In this document: positions 9,479-21,410 of the stretch, piece after piece
How the letters are laid out: the number at the start of each line of letters is the position of its first letter
Numbering within the stretch: position 1 is the first letter of the stretch
Source: Spiroplasma chrysopicola DF-1
GTDB taxonomy: Bacteria > Bacillota_I > Bacilli_A > Mycoplasmatales > Mycoplasmataceae
Length of the DNA: 64,000 nt
NCBI RefSeq assembly: GCF_000400935.1
Contig: NC_021280.1
Span: forward strand, 682,001-746,000
Direction of reading: 5' to 3'
Program-made: the position numbers and the translations under genes
Notes under the pieces: generated by a model
What the model saw: the letters and a program-made list of their open reading frames with translations, nothing else
What the model was told of the DNA's origin: nothing
Databases searched by the model: none

Positions 9479-11335
9479 TTACAATTTAACGATTTCACGA
9501 ATTCGATCAGTAACATGCTCAACATCAGTACCAATCACCAGTTGAAGACCTTCTTGACCAATCCGAATAACTTGATACACTCCCGCCGCTTTTAATTGTT
9601 CATCGATGTCTAACTTATTGTCTTTAACAACCAACCGTAATCTTGTTGCACAATTTTCAATTACTTTGAAATTATCCTTGCCAACTAGGCGAACAATTTC
9701 CCCAGCCATATTATCATATTTTTCTTTTAAACTTGCTCGTTTATTATGTTTACCTTTACCAGCTTTGGCAATAACTTTTAAATCTTCGGCATTTTCGGCC
9801 GCAATATTTGTTTTCAAATTATGTTCTGCTTTGACTGGGCCAATTGTACGACCTGGGGTTGGAATATTCATTTTTTTGATTACATAGTATCAAATAAAGT
9901 AATAAATAACTCCCATTACAGCTGAAATTGGGAAAATTCATAATGGATTAGCTAAAGTTTTTGCTCCTGAACTAGCATTTTGTAATGACATTGTTCAAGA
10001 TTTGGGTACCGAAATTAAATAGTCAATTAATCCGGCCGAAAAACCAAATCCTAATCTAATTCCCATCCCAACAACTAAGGCGGCAAAGCAAGCAGTTAAG
10101 AAAGCGTGAATAAAGAGTAATAATGGTGATAAGAAAATTCAAATAAAGACAAGTGGTTCATCAATTCCAGTTAAAAAGGCCACTAACGCTGTTCCGGCAA
10201 TAAAAGTTGCTGTTTCACGTCGTTTATTTTTATCAGCAATCATAATCATTGCTAACCCCGTGGCAGGAATCCCACCAAAGAAAGTTGGGAAAAATCCAGC
10301 TTGGAAAATTCCTGAACCAATAACTCCAGCGTTAAAAGCAGTAATATCACCAAAAACAATTCAACGCCCATTTCCTAAATTAATTCCTCCTGGAACTTCA
10401 CTAATTCCTGGTAATAATGACCCCTCAATTGGTAATTGAAATCATAAAAAAGTATTAATAATATGATGAGCACCAAATGGTTGTAATAACCGGTTAATAA
10501 AGGCATAAACCCATGCCCCACCAGCCGCTGAAGCCGTTGAGGATGAAATACCCTGACCGATAATAATTAACGCATATTGAATTCAAGGTCAAATGGCCGC
10601 AAAAATAAAGGCTAGACCAAATGTTGTTACAACAGTAATCATTGGAATAAAGCGGCGACCACCAAAAAAGGCTAGGGCCTGGGGCAATTGAATATCTTTA
10701 AAACGATTATAAAAATAGGCAACTAAGGCTCCACATGTGATTCCTCCAATAACTCCAGTATTTAAAACATAAATTCCCGAATTAATTAAATCTCCTGGAT
10801 TAGCCCCTGCCCTTGGGTCTTGAAATGGTTTTGGAACATATAAAAGCTGACTAAACTTTCAGGAAATTAGTTCATCAGCATGATTTGTTGCATTCTTAAA
10901 ACCATCATACGTTAAAACGTTATTATAAAATAAAGAGGCAATCATTCCTTCCTGTGTCATCAAGGCTAAAATAAAATAAGCAATTCCCCCACAAAGGGCA
11001 GCTTCCCCCCGAAAATCTTTTGCTAAACCAAAAGCCACACCAATCGCAAAAATGATTGCAATATTATTAAAGACAGCGGCTCCGGGGGCCATAATAAATT
11101 GGCCAATTCATCATACTGCTGAGTTTTCAACAATCCCAATTGTTGGATCACTCATTAATGAACCAATCCGATTCATTAAAGCAGCAATTGGTAAAACAGC
11201 AATTGGAAACATTAATGATTTTCCTAGTCGCTGTAAACTAACACCAGCATGATGAAAGAAATTTTTTGCAGAAGAATTAGCTCGAGGTTTTTTAACAGGG
11301 CGCTTATCCTTCCTGTTCAAAAGTAATTCTGTCAT
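9479..11335 (-). CDS. PTS transporter, IICB subunits, glucose/N-acetylglucosamine family
   Basis: 618 residues. The N-terminal IIC domain has about ten hydrophobic segments (about 30-470), including LGKSLMFPIAVLPIAALMNR and the conserved GIDEPLVF motif. After a basic linker (KAGKGKHNKR) comes the IIB domain with NCATRLRLVV, whose Cys takes the phosphate. No IIA domain is present, so phosphate must come from a IIA encoded elsewhere. The neighbouring nagA and DeoR genes suggest the substrate is N-acetylglucosamine (inference); glucose cannot be excluded because the family is shared. The start ATG has AGAAAGGA 9 bases upstream. Many TGA codons are read as Trp, as is usual for membrane domains here. 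Confidence 0.9.
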
Positions 11336-11387
11336 GTTATTTTCCTTTCTATTATTTAATAATACTTACTTGGAAATAAATAATTTT

Positions 11388-11402
11388 GACACTTTTTGTG
11401 TC
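11388..11402. promoter_or_regulatory. dyad GACAC-N5-GTGTC in the PTS leader
   Basis: A perfect 5-bp dyad around TTTTT lies about 55 bases upstream of the PTS start and downstream of a TATAAT box (about 11465). It could be an operator or a small hairpin in the leader. Confidence 0.35.
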
Positions 11403-11482
11403 GGACTTATTTTATTGTAAAACTTCTTAACATCTAATTAATAATTTATAGATGCTATCCCCATTATAATACAATAAATATA

Positions 11483-11515
11483 AATTATGATAATAAATTA
11501 TAAATTATGATAATT
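11483..11515. promoter_or_regulatory. paired AATTATGATAAT palindromes upstream of the PTS gene
   Basis: AATTATGATAATA at 11483-11495 and AATTATGATAATT at 11503-11515 are 20 bp apart. The second is a perfect odd-centred palindrome. A related AAATATGATAATTTT lies at 12771-12785 in front of the SIS gene. This suggests a shared operator, but the low complexity of the genome weakens the case. Confidence 0.35.
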
Positions 11516-11526
11516 CATAAAATCTT

Positions 11527-11566
11527 TTTACCTAAAAAAATAACTACATACATAGCTATTTTTTTC
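11527..11566 (-). terminator. terminator overlapping the end of the SIS gene
   Basis: On the minus strand AAAAAAATAGCTATGTATG pairs with the following TAGTTATTTTTTT. The hairpin begins within the last codons of the SIS gene and ends in a T run. Confidence 0.7.
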
Positions 11567-12716
11567 ACGGATAAATTTTTACTCCTTTAACAACGCGATT
11601 GATTTGACCAGTTGGACAAGGGTTATCAGGGGTAATTTCAAATCGAAGCGCAATAAATAAAGCATAAATTTGCGCTCACACAATTGCTTGTAATCCACTA
11701 ATAACATCGTTGCTAGTTTGTAATGGCCAAGGAAGATATTTATTACAATAAGGCATAATTTCTTCATCAATTATACTGTCAAAAACAATGATTTCCCCGG
11801 CAATATTATCATGAAAGAGTTCTTTTAAAAGATCAAAATCATATTGGCGAGTATATTTGTCTTGGCTTAAGAAAAATAATACAGTTGTTTTTGGCGTGAT
11901 GATTGCTTTAGGACCGTGGCGGAAACCTAAAGCAGTATTAAAAGTACTTACTATTTTCCCATTTGTTAATTCTAATAATTTTAAACTTGCTTCTTGCGCA
12001 AACCCTTTTAAAATATTTGTTCCTAAAAAAACAACCCGTTCTGCTGGTACTGTGGCTAAAGCAACAATTTGGCGATAATTTTGGGTTAAAAATTCTTCAG
12101 TTTTAGTAATTAAATCATTTAATTCAATTTTTAAACTACTATCATCTTGGTTAAAAATTAAGAATGCTGTTAAAAGCATGCTAGTAAAACTTGATGTCAT
12201 CGCAAATGATTGATCATTTGTTGCTGGTGGTAATAATAAACTCAATGTTTTTTTATTGTTTTGATTTTTTTGATACAATTGGCCCTCTCTATTACAAGTA
12301 ATAATAATTTGAAATAAGTTTGGAACAATTTGTTCAGCCATAGTAATGGCTCCTATTGATTCAGGAGAGTTTCCAGAACGAGCAAATGAAATCAAAATAA
12401 TTGGTTCTTCACTGTTATTAAAATAAACTGCTGGATTTGAGACTATATCAGTTGCGGCATTACTAACGGCATGATATCCTTGTAATTTTAGATAATCAGC
12501 CAAAATCACACCCGCAAATTCACTTGATCCTGAACCTGTAAAAATAATTTTTGTTTTTTTAAGATTAAAAAGCTTCAAAAAAGCTTTAATTTTTTTTTCT
12601 TCTTTTGTTACTAACTCAATAATTTCTGCTCATACCTTCGGTTGTTGAAAAATTTCTTGCGCTGTATAAATTGACCCCATTGTTTTAAGGTCTTGTTGGT
12701 TTAATCCAAAAATCAT
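11556..12716 (-). CDS. SIS-domain sugar-phosphate isomerase/deaminase (AgaS/NagB-II type)
   Basis: 386 residues with two sugar-isomerase domains: the first with IIFTGSGSSEFAG and LISFARSGNSPES (about 55-125), the second with VVFLGTNILKGFAQEASLKL and FRHGPKAIITPKT (about 215-275). This arrangement is shared by AgaS and by NagB-II type glucosamine-6-phosphate deaminases. There is no classical nagB in the window, so its probable task is converting GlcN-6-P (the NagA product) to fructose-6-P and ammonia; isomerising a galactosamine phosphate is the alternative. With TGA as Trp the chain ends VVKGVKIYPWKK at a TAG; under the standard code it would end four residues earlier. AGGAAG lies 7 bases before the ATG. 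Confidence 0.87.
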
Positions 12717-12805
12717 TATCTTCTTCCTTTCTTTGTTTCATTATATCTTAATCAATGATTATTTTTTATAAAATATGATAATTTTATATAAATTAAATTA
12801 TAAAG

Positions 12806-12840
12806 AAAACCTTCTTTGTCATTTTTCAAAGAAGGTTTTT
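12806..12840 (-). terminator. strong hairpin terminator
   Basis: AAAACCTTCTTTG and CAAAGAAGGTTTT form a perfect 13-bp stem with an 8-base loop, just past the stop of the YwaF-like gene. The flanks let it work in both directions. Confidence 0.8.
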
Positions 12841-12865
12841 AAATATTACTGTTAATAAAATACAA

Positions 12866-13657
12866 TTACTCTTTATCCTTTGCTTTCTGTTTTTTTGGTT
12901 TTTTTAATTTTGTTTTAATTTTATGCATTCAAATTTCTCAATATGTATCATGTAATTTAACTTGGCTTTTATAAGCATAAATTGGTTTTGAAAAGTATAG
13001 TATCACATCTCCAATTATGATCATTAATAGACCCAGAACAAATGTAATAACAAATTGTCATGGTCGTGCTCAGTCTCCTAACCCTAAAGCCCCGGCAATA
13101 TCGCCAATAATATAATTTGTGTCAAAATATTGATTAAATAATTCCACGGCCAGTAACATAATCAAACCGGTTAAAATTGATTTAACAATAACATTTTTAA
13201 CCGTATCTTTTTTAACTTTAAAATCACTTAAGCCATATAAATAGACATATAAAAAGGCAAATAAACTAAATGTATGTCCAAAAAAGAAAATATAATAATA
13301 AAAATCAGTTAATGGTACTAAATAAGTTGGAAAAAATAAAGTTAAAATTGGTCCAAAAATTGCTAATGGGAAAAAACATTCTAAAAAGATTTTGTGCGGA
13401 AAAAATAATATAATAACAGATACCCATGCGACAATTGAACAAGAATATAACGAAAAATAATTTGGAAAATGCTGTCATCCTCCATTATTTAACATGGCAT
13501 AAAAACGTTGTCCTTCAACTATTAAAATCCAAATTGCCATAACCACTCTTAAGTATCAATGGTTGGCTGTTTTTTTATAAAATTTTGGAAACATTCATAG
13601 ACTAGCCCATAAAAAAAATGACAGAATAATTGCTAAAATTCATGAAAATGTTATCAT
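12866..13657 (-). CDS. integral membrane protein, YwaF/TMEM164-like
   Basis: 263 residues with about seven membrane helices and a basic C-terminus (KLKKPKKQKAKDKE). The stretches YFSLYSCSIVAWVSVIIL and IFFFGHTFSLFAFLYVYLYG resemble the YwaF/TIGR02206 group of membrane proteins, whose function is not established. The start ATG follows GGAGAGG by about 7 bases. Many Trp codons are TGA. It is transcribed alone: a spacer and terminator separate it from the genes on either side. Confidence 0.7.
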
Positions 13658-13741
13658 TTTTAAACCTCTCCTTTATTTAAAATAAAACATCTTTATTAAT
13701 TATATTTAGTTCGGAATATTTTGCAATTAAATTTCAAAAAT

Positions 13742-13769
13742 AAAACAAACCACAATAGTGGTTTGTTTT
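13742..13769 (-). terminator. terminator of the SDR operon
   Basis: AAAACAAACCAC and GTGGTTTGTTTT form a perfect 12-bp stem with the loop AATA, 18 bases past the stop of the 122-residue gene. Confidence 0.8.
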
Positions 13770-13787
13770 AACAAAAATAGTCTTATT

Positions 13788-14156
13788 TTACTTTAAAATA
13801 TTAATATTATAACTAATGTTATCACCATTAATATTTTCTGTAATACTTGCTGTACAACGAATAATCATTTTTCCAGCTGGTTTTAATTTACATAGCACTT
13901 TTACTTTAGGATTATTAGCAAAATCAACTTTGATTAGTTCTTGACTAACTGATTTTTTAGTCTCTTTTTCTGTTATTTTAAGCTTAAACGAATCTCAACT
14001 TTTTTCAAAATCACTAGTATTTTGGTAATTTACCCGTAAATTATCAACAACGATTTGATTGGGAGATAAAATGATATCTGTTAATGATTCTTTGCTTAGT
14101 TTTGGATCCAATTCGGAAAAACATAATTGTAAATAATCTATTTCAAAAATATTCAT
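13788..14156 (-). CDS. hypothetical soluble protein
   Basis: 122 residues, no signal or membrane helix. It reads MNIFEIDYLQLCFSELDPKL at the start and has a beta-rich look (alternating hydrophobics, for example IVVDNLRVNYQ, MIIRCTASITE). It starts 4 bases after the stop of the short-chain dehydrogenase, whose last codons provide its AGAGG site, so the two are one operon and translation is probably coupled. I do not recognise the family. Confidence 0.7.
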
Positions 14157-14160
14157 TATT

Positions 14161-15024
14161 CTAACCTCTTTTTACTTTTTTCTTGGCTTGTTTTCTTGCT
14201 AGTTTTGCCAATGAGCGCATCATAATGTTATCAAAATGTTTATCACTTAAATGGCGTTTAGCTCATAATGTTCGCCCTGCTAAATATCCCCCATGGTAAC
14301 GGGCTTTGGGATGACGTTTACGAAGGGCTTTTGTAATTAATTTTGCAATCACAATTGGGTCATGACCAAAATCTGGTCCTGGTAACATTCCTAATGCTAA
14401 ATTAATTTCTTCTTGATAAGCTGAAGTTTGGGCGGTTTTCGCTAGGGTTTCAGCCGCTAAATGTGATCATTCTGACTTAATTGCTCCTGGCTCAATTACA
14501 ACAACATTAATCCCAAATTTTCTTGTTTCTAATCGTAATGAATTGCTTAACCCTTCAACAGCAAATTTACTAGCAGCATATCAACCTCCAACAGGATGAG
14601 AAATAACTCCCATAATTGATGAAAGGTTAAAAATATAGCCACTTTTTTGAGCGCGCATCTGGGGTAATACTAGTTGTGTTACTCGTGCTAAGGCAAAAAG
14701 ATTAACTTCAAATTGCTGACGGGCTTCTGCTAAGTTGGTGTCTTCAATTGTCCCATATAAACCATACCCAGCATTATTGACTAACACATCAATACGACTA
14801 CTTTTTGTGATAATATTTGTAATTGCTTTAACAATGCTATTATCATCAGTTACATCAACTTGGACTGGAATAATTCCAAATGGTTTTAATTCCTGTTCCA
14901 TTCGTTCAAGGCGACGAGCTAAACCGTATACTAAATAACCTTGTTTACTTAGTTCAATTGCAATTACTTTCCCAATCCCTGATGAAGCTCCTGTCACAAT
15001 TGCAACTTTTTGTTGTTTAGCCAT
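14161..15024 (-). CDS. short-chain dehydrogenase/reductase
   Basis: 287 residues of the classical SDR family. The NAD(P)-binding TGASSGIG lies at about 11-18, NNAGYG at about 88, the catalytic Ser in LSSIMG at about 138 and the YAASK Tyr-Lys pair just after. An Arg pair (ARRLER) after beta-strand 2 suggests NADP preference. The C-terminus is very basic (LARKQAKKKVKRG). The substrate cannot be told from sequence; such enzymes act on carbonyls of lipids or small metabolites. It leads a two-gene operon with the 122-residue protein. Confidence 0.9.
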
Positions 15025-15060
15025 TTTTATTTCCTTCTTTCCATTTTTTTATTTTAATTA

Positions 15061-16980
15061 CTACTTTTTATTAATAATTAAATCATTTAATTGGATAATA
15101 AATTGATCAAATGGGAGTGTAATTTGTTCTTGATTTCCATACTGACGATAAGTAATAACATTCTCCTCAACTTCTTTATCCCCAATTACTAATTGATAAG
15201 GGATTTTTGAAGTTTGGGCGTCGCGAATTTTATAACTTAACCGTTCATCACGTTGATCAACAATTGTTCGGATTTTTAATTGTTTAAATTGTTGTTGCAA
15301 CTTTTGACTATATTCTAAATGACTTGCTTTTAAAGCAACTGGAATAATCGCAATTTGCGTTGGCGCTAGCCATAATGGTAAAACCCCGTTAGTTTGCTCT
15401 AATAAAATAGCGATAAAACGTTCATACGTTCCAATTAACCCACGGTGAATGATTGTTGGACTTGAAGTTTCTCCTTTTGAATTAATATATGATAAGTTAA
15501 ATTTTTTTGGTAGTAAAAAATCAAATTGTAAAGTTGAAACAGTAATTTCATGGTTCAAGACTGTTTTAATTTGGATATCTAACTTTGGCCCATAAAAAGC
15601 TGCTTCCCCAAGCATTGGCACATATGGGATTGCTAGTTCATCTAGAGCTTCTTGCAACATTTTTTCCGCATTTTCTCACATTTGATCATCATCATAATAT
15701 TTTTCTTTATTATTTGGATCACGTAATGATAATGAATAATAATCTACTTTAATATTAAAAGTTGCTAAAACTTCGTTAATTAATTTAAAGCAGCGTTTAA
15801 ATTCATTCTTAATTTGGCTATTACGAACAAAAATATGGGAATCAGTTAAAGTCATCATTCGTACTCGTTCTAACCCCGTTAAACTTCCTGAAGATTCAAA
15901 ACGGTGTAAAATGGCATGTTCAGCAATCCGTAATGGTAACTCACGATAACTACGTTGTTTGTAATTAAAAACAGCAATATGATGAGGACAGGCCATTGGT
16001 CTTAAAACACTTGCCTCATTATCACGTTCCATAACAGGAAACATATTTTCTTGATAATGATCTCAGTGTCCTGATATTTTATACATTTCATCAGTTCCTA
16101 TAACAGGAGTTTCAACTTCAACAAAATCATATTCCCATTCTTTTTCACGAATATACTCTTGAATGATTTTTTTTAAAGCCATTCCATTTGGTAATCAAAT
16201 TGGTAATCCTGGACCAATTAAATTATCAAATGTAAAAATCTCTAAATCTTTCCCAATTTTACGATGATCACGTTCTTTACGGTCATTTAATTCTTTTAAC
16301 ATTTCATCAAATTGGCTAATCGAAAAGTGACTAATAGCACTTATTCTTTGCAACATTTTATTTTTAGCATTATTTTGTCAATAAGCTCCAGCTAAGCCCA
16401 TAATTTTAAAAGCTTTAATTAGTTTAAAATTAACAAAATCAAAAGGTTGGTAATAAAAATTATCACCAATTTGATATGAACAAATTTTAGCCTGGTTAAC
16501 ATTTTGTAGTAATTCGTGTAAATAAGGATTATCTTGATAACGTTTTAATCCTAACGCTATTGGTTCACACAATTTTTGCCCTTGCAAATGACTAGCAAGA
16601 TTTTGCTTAAATTGTTCTTCAATTTTAACTAAATCCCCTTCTTTAATGCTAGGAGTAAGGTCAAAATCAAGATAGAAACCTTCTGCTGTTAATTCACTTT
16701 GGGCAATTTTTATTTCGGGATACATTTCTTGTAAGGTATGTGCTAACAATAAACTAGCACTACTATTAATTAATTGTACAGCATTTGCCGATTTTTCTGT
16801 TATTAATTCTAATTTCCCTCCTGTTGTGATAATTTCATCACGTTGATACCATTTTCCATCAATAATAGCTCCTCAAGTTGCTTTTCCTAAACTAATAGCA
16901 ATACTACTTGCTAATTGTTCAACACTAAGGGGGGCTTGAAATTTTTTTTCTTGCCCATCGGGTAAAATTATTTTAATCAT
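15061..16980 (-). CDS. thrS: threonine--tRNA ligase
   Basis: 639 residues, the usual length. Order: TGS domain (MIKIILPDGQEKKFQAPLSV), the HxxxH editing-related domain in which several expected residues are not obvious, then the class II core with motif 1, MACPHHIAVF (zinc Cys and His), motif 2 (HRFESSGSLTGLERVR) and motif 3 (GTYERFIAILLE), and the anticodon-binding domain. An ATG 9 bases further upstream sits directly on the AAAGGA site, so 16980 is the better start. A T-box leader lies upstream, so expression should rise when tRNA-Thr is uncharged. The SDR operon begins 36 bases after the stop. Confidence 0.97.
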
Positions 16981-17000
16981 TGTTCTCATTCCTTTCTAAG

Positions 17001-17210
17001 CAAAAAATCGCTCCTATTCTAATGATTAGGAGCGATTTTTTCGCGGTACCATCCTTATTAAATTAAGTTACCTTAATTTATCTTTCACTCATTATAACGA
17101 AATGAGCTTAAACGTAAACTAGTTTCCTGGTAGTAAATTATTAAGATTTTTATTAAGCTTCCATCATCCTTAACTTGCTGGGAAAAAGTGCTTAATAATT
17201 TGTGGTCAGG
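17001..17210 (-). promoter_or_regulatory. T-box riboswitch of thrS
   Basis: On the minus strand the leader contains AAGGATGGTACCGCG (17056-17042), the conserved T-box that pairs with the tRNA acceptor end. Directly after comes a perfect terminator hairpin, AAAAAATCGCTCCTA/TAGGAGCGATTTTTT, before the thrS start. Stem I features lie upstream; a plausible Thr specifier is the ACC in the segment ACTACCAGG, but I cannot fold it to prove this. The leader lies just beyond the pyk stop. Confidence 0.9.
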
Positions 17211-17218
17211 TAGTTTAA

Positions 17219-18655
17219 TTATTCAACTATTAATTCTTTTAATACATCACTACGAGCAAATAAGATTTTTGATCCAACTTTTGCTCCTCATTTTTTCGCA
17301 ACTTCAATAATTGCATGATCGTTATCTTTAAATTCATTATAGTTATCAACTTTGTTCATAAAAATTGAATGTCATACTCCAAAAGCAGTATATAATTCTG
17401 GGGTTGGAGAAACTCCTAAAATTACAACATTTGGACGAAATTTTGAAACAGTTTTTAATAATGTTCCAGTATTTGATAACACAACTGCATATTCATATTC
17501 ACCATTCTTACATTTTTCAGCTAATTTTTTAGCAATTTCAGCACGTGGTCCTGAAGTTGTTTTACAAGCATTTTCTAATTGTTTTTCATAATATAATTTT
17601 GAGTAAAACTCTATTTCAGCTCTCTTATTAATTGTTGCCATTGTGTCAACAGTAATAAATGGGTAATCCCCATTAGCTGATTCTCCTGATAACATTGTTG
17701 CATCAGCACCTAGTTCTGTTGCAAAGTAAACGTCAGTAACTTCAGCTCTTGTTGGATGTGGATTATCAGTCATTGATTCTAACATTTGCGTTGCCACAAT
17801 AACAACTTTGCCAGCTTCCCGACATTTTCTAATAATAATTTTTTCTCAATATGGTACATCATAGTATGGGATTTCTAATCCTAAATCTCCCCGTGCAACC
17901 ATAATTCCATCAGCAGCGGCAATAATATCATCAATATTATTAATTCCAATTTGTGATTCAATTTTAGCAATAATTTGAATATGTTCAGCATTTGCTTCTT
18001 TTAATAATTGGCGAATTTCTAAAACATTTTCTTTTGTATTTACAAAAGAAGCAGCAATATAGTCAACTCCTTGTTCAGCCCCATATTTAATATCTGCCAT
18101 ATCTTTTTCAGCTAAGAATGGTAATGTAAAAGCTACTCCTGGTAAGTTAATTCTTTTATTTGTTTTTACAACGTGATGATTAAATGCTTCAGTTGTAATA
18201 ATCCCTGGTTGCACATCAGTTACATTTAATTGCAATTTTCCATCATCAACTAAAACAACATCCCCAGTTTTTAAGTCTTGTGACATATCATATGAAACTG
18301 TCATTTCTAATGCTGTTCCTTCACGACTAGCATATTCTGCTGGTAATGAATAAATTGTTACTTTTGATCCTTTAACAATTTCTTGTTTACCATCTTTCAT
18401 TTTTCCAACACGAATTTCAGGCCCTTTTGTATCAAGCATAATTGAGATTGGTTTCCCAATTTTTTTAATAATTTCTTTTGTTCAAACAATACGTGCCCCT
18501 TGCTCTTCATAATCACCATGTGAAAAGTTTAAACGAATTGTATTCATTCCAAAGTCAAACAATTTTAAAATCCCTTCCTCTGAATGAGTACTTGGTCCAA
18601 TTGTTGTAATAATTTTAGTTCTTTTCATTTTATCTTTTAAGTTTATTTTGTCCAT
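17219..18655 (-). CDS. pyk: pyruvate kinase
   Basis: 478 residues. It makes pyruvate and ATP from PEP and ADP, the main ATP step in a fermenting spiroplasma. Visible features are [11 protein letters not shown], the substrate loop [21 protein letters not shown], the catalytic Lys region [10 protein letters not shown], the metal site [12 protein letters not shown] and [19 protein letters not shown]. The C-terminal domain is present ([18 protein letters not shown]), but there is no extra PEP-utiliser-like domain as in Bacillus. The start has AGAGGAG about 12 bases upstream. It follows pfkA by 53 bases and should be cotranscribed with it. Confidence 0.97.
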
Positions 18656-18708
18656 TAGTTTTGTATTCTCCTCTTAACTTTCTACTCTTTTATTTTATCC
18701 TAATTTCA

Positions 18709-19707
<999 letters not shown>

Positions 19708-19833
19708 TTAATTTACCTAATTATTATAACTTACTTTTAGAAAAAAAATAATAATTCTCTGATTAATTGATTATAGTACTATTAACTTTAGTAACGGAAT
19801 TAGATTATTAATAAAAAAAACAATTACAATAAT

Positions 19834-19867
19834 AAAAAAACTTACTAATTTATTAGTAAGTTTTTTT
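19834..19867 (-). terminator. terminator of the 204-residue membrane protein
   Basis: AAAAAAACTTACTAAT and ATTAGTAAGTTTTTTT form a long stem that overlaps the stop codon of the gene at 19866. Confidence 0.75.
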
Positions 19868-20480
19868 ATTTTGATGATTTTGATGATTCATCTTTGCTTC
19901 TTTTTGGTGTTGAATTTGATTCAACTGGGTCAACTTCAACTTCTTGATTCAACAACCCAACATTATTTAAAATAAATTGGCCAGCTTGTGATGCTAAAGA
20001 GTAGCGACATTTTTTCTTGCTTCGAGTTCCTTCAATATAATTAATTGTAATTTGATTTAACTTCTTATTTTGTCTTACATTGCTGATTTTACGAATTAGA
20101 ATTCTTTCCCCTAAGAAAGTAATTTCTTTGTCACCAATACCAATTGCCATTGTGTGTAAGAATAAAAAGATATAAATTCCAACCCCAACTGTTAAAGCAA
20201 AACCTAAAACAATTAAGATAATCACCACATAACTTGGAATATTTTCAACAACAAATTGAAGAATAAAACCAGTAACAACCACAGGGATATTAGCCCCTAA
20301 TATTGAAAAGACACTAATTAATACTTTTTTGTTTATAAAGACTTCTTTAAACTCATGTTTTTTAAAACTAATTAAATAACCTAAAATTGAAGCACCAACA
20401 GCCACTAATAAGAAAGCGGCCATTGCTAAGGCAATAATTAGACTTTTGACTGAATCTAAATCTGCATAAAGATTAAACAT
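19866..20480 (-). CDS. hypothetical membrane protein
   Basis: 204 residues without any Trp. There are three hydrophobic helices (about 12-38, 52-77 and 83-108), then a cytoplasmic segment that includes GIGDKEITFLGERILIRKIS, a short beta-like pattern similar to small PH-like domains (inference). It ends in a Ser/Lys tail (STPKRSKDESSKSSK). It lies 20 bases after tsf and ends in a terminator, so it is the last gene of the rpsB-tsf operon. No family is recognised. Confidence 0.75.
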   Translation of the reverse strand: MFNLYADLDSVKSLIIALAMAAFLLVAVGASILGYLISFKKHEFKEVFINKKVLISVFSILGANIPVVVTGFILQFVVENIPSYVVIILIVLGFALTVGVGIYIFLFLHTMAIGIGDKEITFLGERILIRKISNVRQNKKLNQITINYIEGTRSKKKCRYSLASQAGQFILNNVGLLNQEVEVDPVESNSTPKRSKDESSKSSK

Positions 20481-20500
20481 TCTCTCATCTCCTTTTAAAA

Positions 20501-21391
20501 TTATTTACGAACTTGGGCCATAACTTCTTGAGCAAAATCTACTTGCTCTTTTTCAATTCCTTCCCCAACTTCATAACGAATCATTTTTTTAACACTAACA
20601 TTATTAGCTTTTAAAAAGTCACTAACTTTTTGATCAGGATTAATAACAAAAGCTTGATCAAGTAATGAAATTTCTGCTAATTGTTTGTTTAAACGACCTT
20701 CAACCATTTTTTCTAAAATGTTATCTGGTTTTCCAACATTTTTTGGATCGTTTTTAGCTTCCGCTGTTAAAATTGCTTTTTCACTTGCTAAAAAGTCTTG
20801 GCTCATTTCTTCGCGTGAGACAAATTGAGGACGCATTGCTGAAACATGCATTGCTAATTGTTTTCCAGCTTCTTCACTAATTACCCCATCAAATAATAAT
20901 GCGGCAACAATTCGTTTATTTGAGTGAACATACGCACCAATTGATTGATTATCATTTACTTCTAAAATTGTAAAACGACGTAAAGTAATTTTTTCTCCAA
21001 TTGTGGCAATTGCATTTGTAATTAAGGCATCTAATGTTTGGCCATTAACATCTAATTGCAATACTTCTTCAACAGTACTAACATTACTGTTTACTAAAGT
21101 TGCTCCAATTTGATCTAATAAAGTTAAAAATTGTTGGTTTTTTGCAACAAAGTCTGTTTCTGAATTTACTTCAAAAACAACAACTTTATTTCCTTTCATT
21201 GTCATTCCAACTAATCCTTCAGCGGCAATACGATCAGATTTTTTTGCTGCTTTTGTGATTCCTTTTTCACGTAATCATTTGATTGCTTCATCAATATTTC
21301 CGTTTGTTTCTTCTAATGCTTTTTTACAATCAAGCATTCCTGCTCCGGTTGCAGTACGTAATTCTTTAACTAATTGTGCAGTAACTACCAT
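20501..21391 (-). CDS. tsf: translation elongation factor Ts
   Basis: 296 residues. It exchanges GDP for GTP on EF-Tu. The N-terminal UBA-like helix bundle contains [20 protein letters not shown] and the EF-Tu-contacting [13 protein letters not shown] follows. Two core subdomains continue, with [10 protein letters not shown] and [23 protein letters not shown] lies 7 bases before the ATG. It follows rpsB by 19 bases, the standard rpsB-tsf pair. Confidence 0.97.
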
Positions 21392-21410
21392 TTCTAAAAC
21401 CCTCCTTAAA

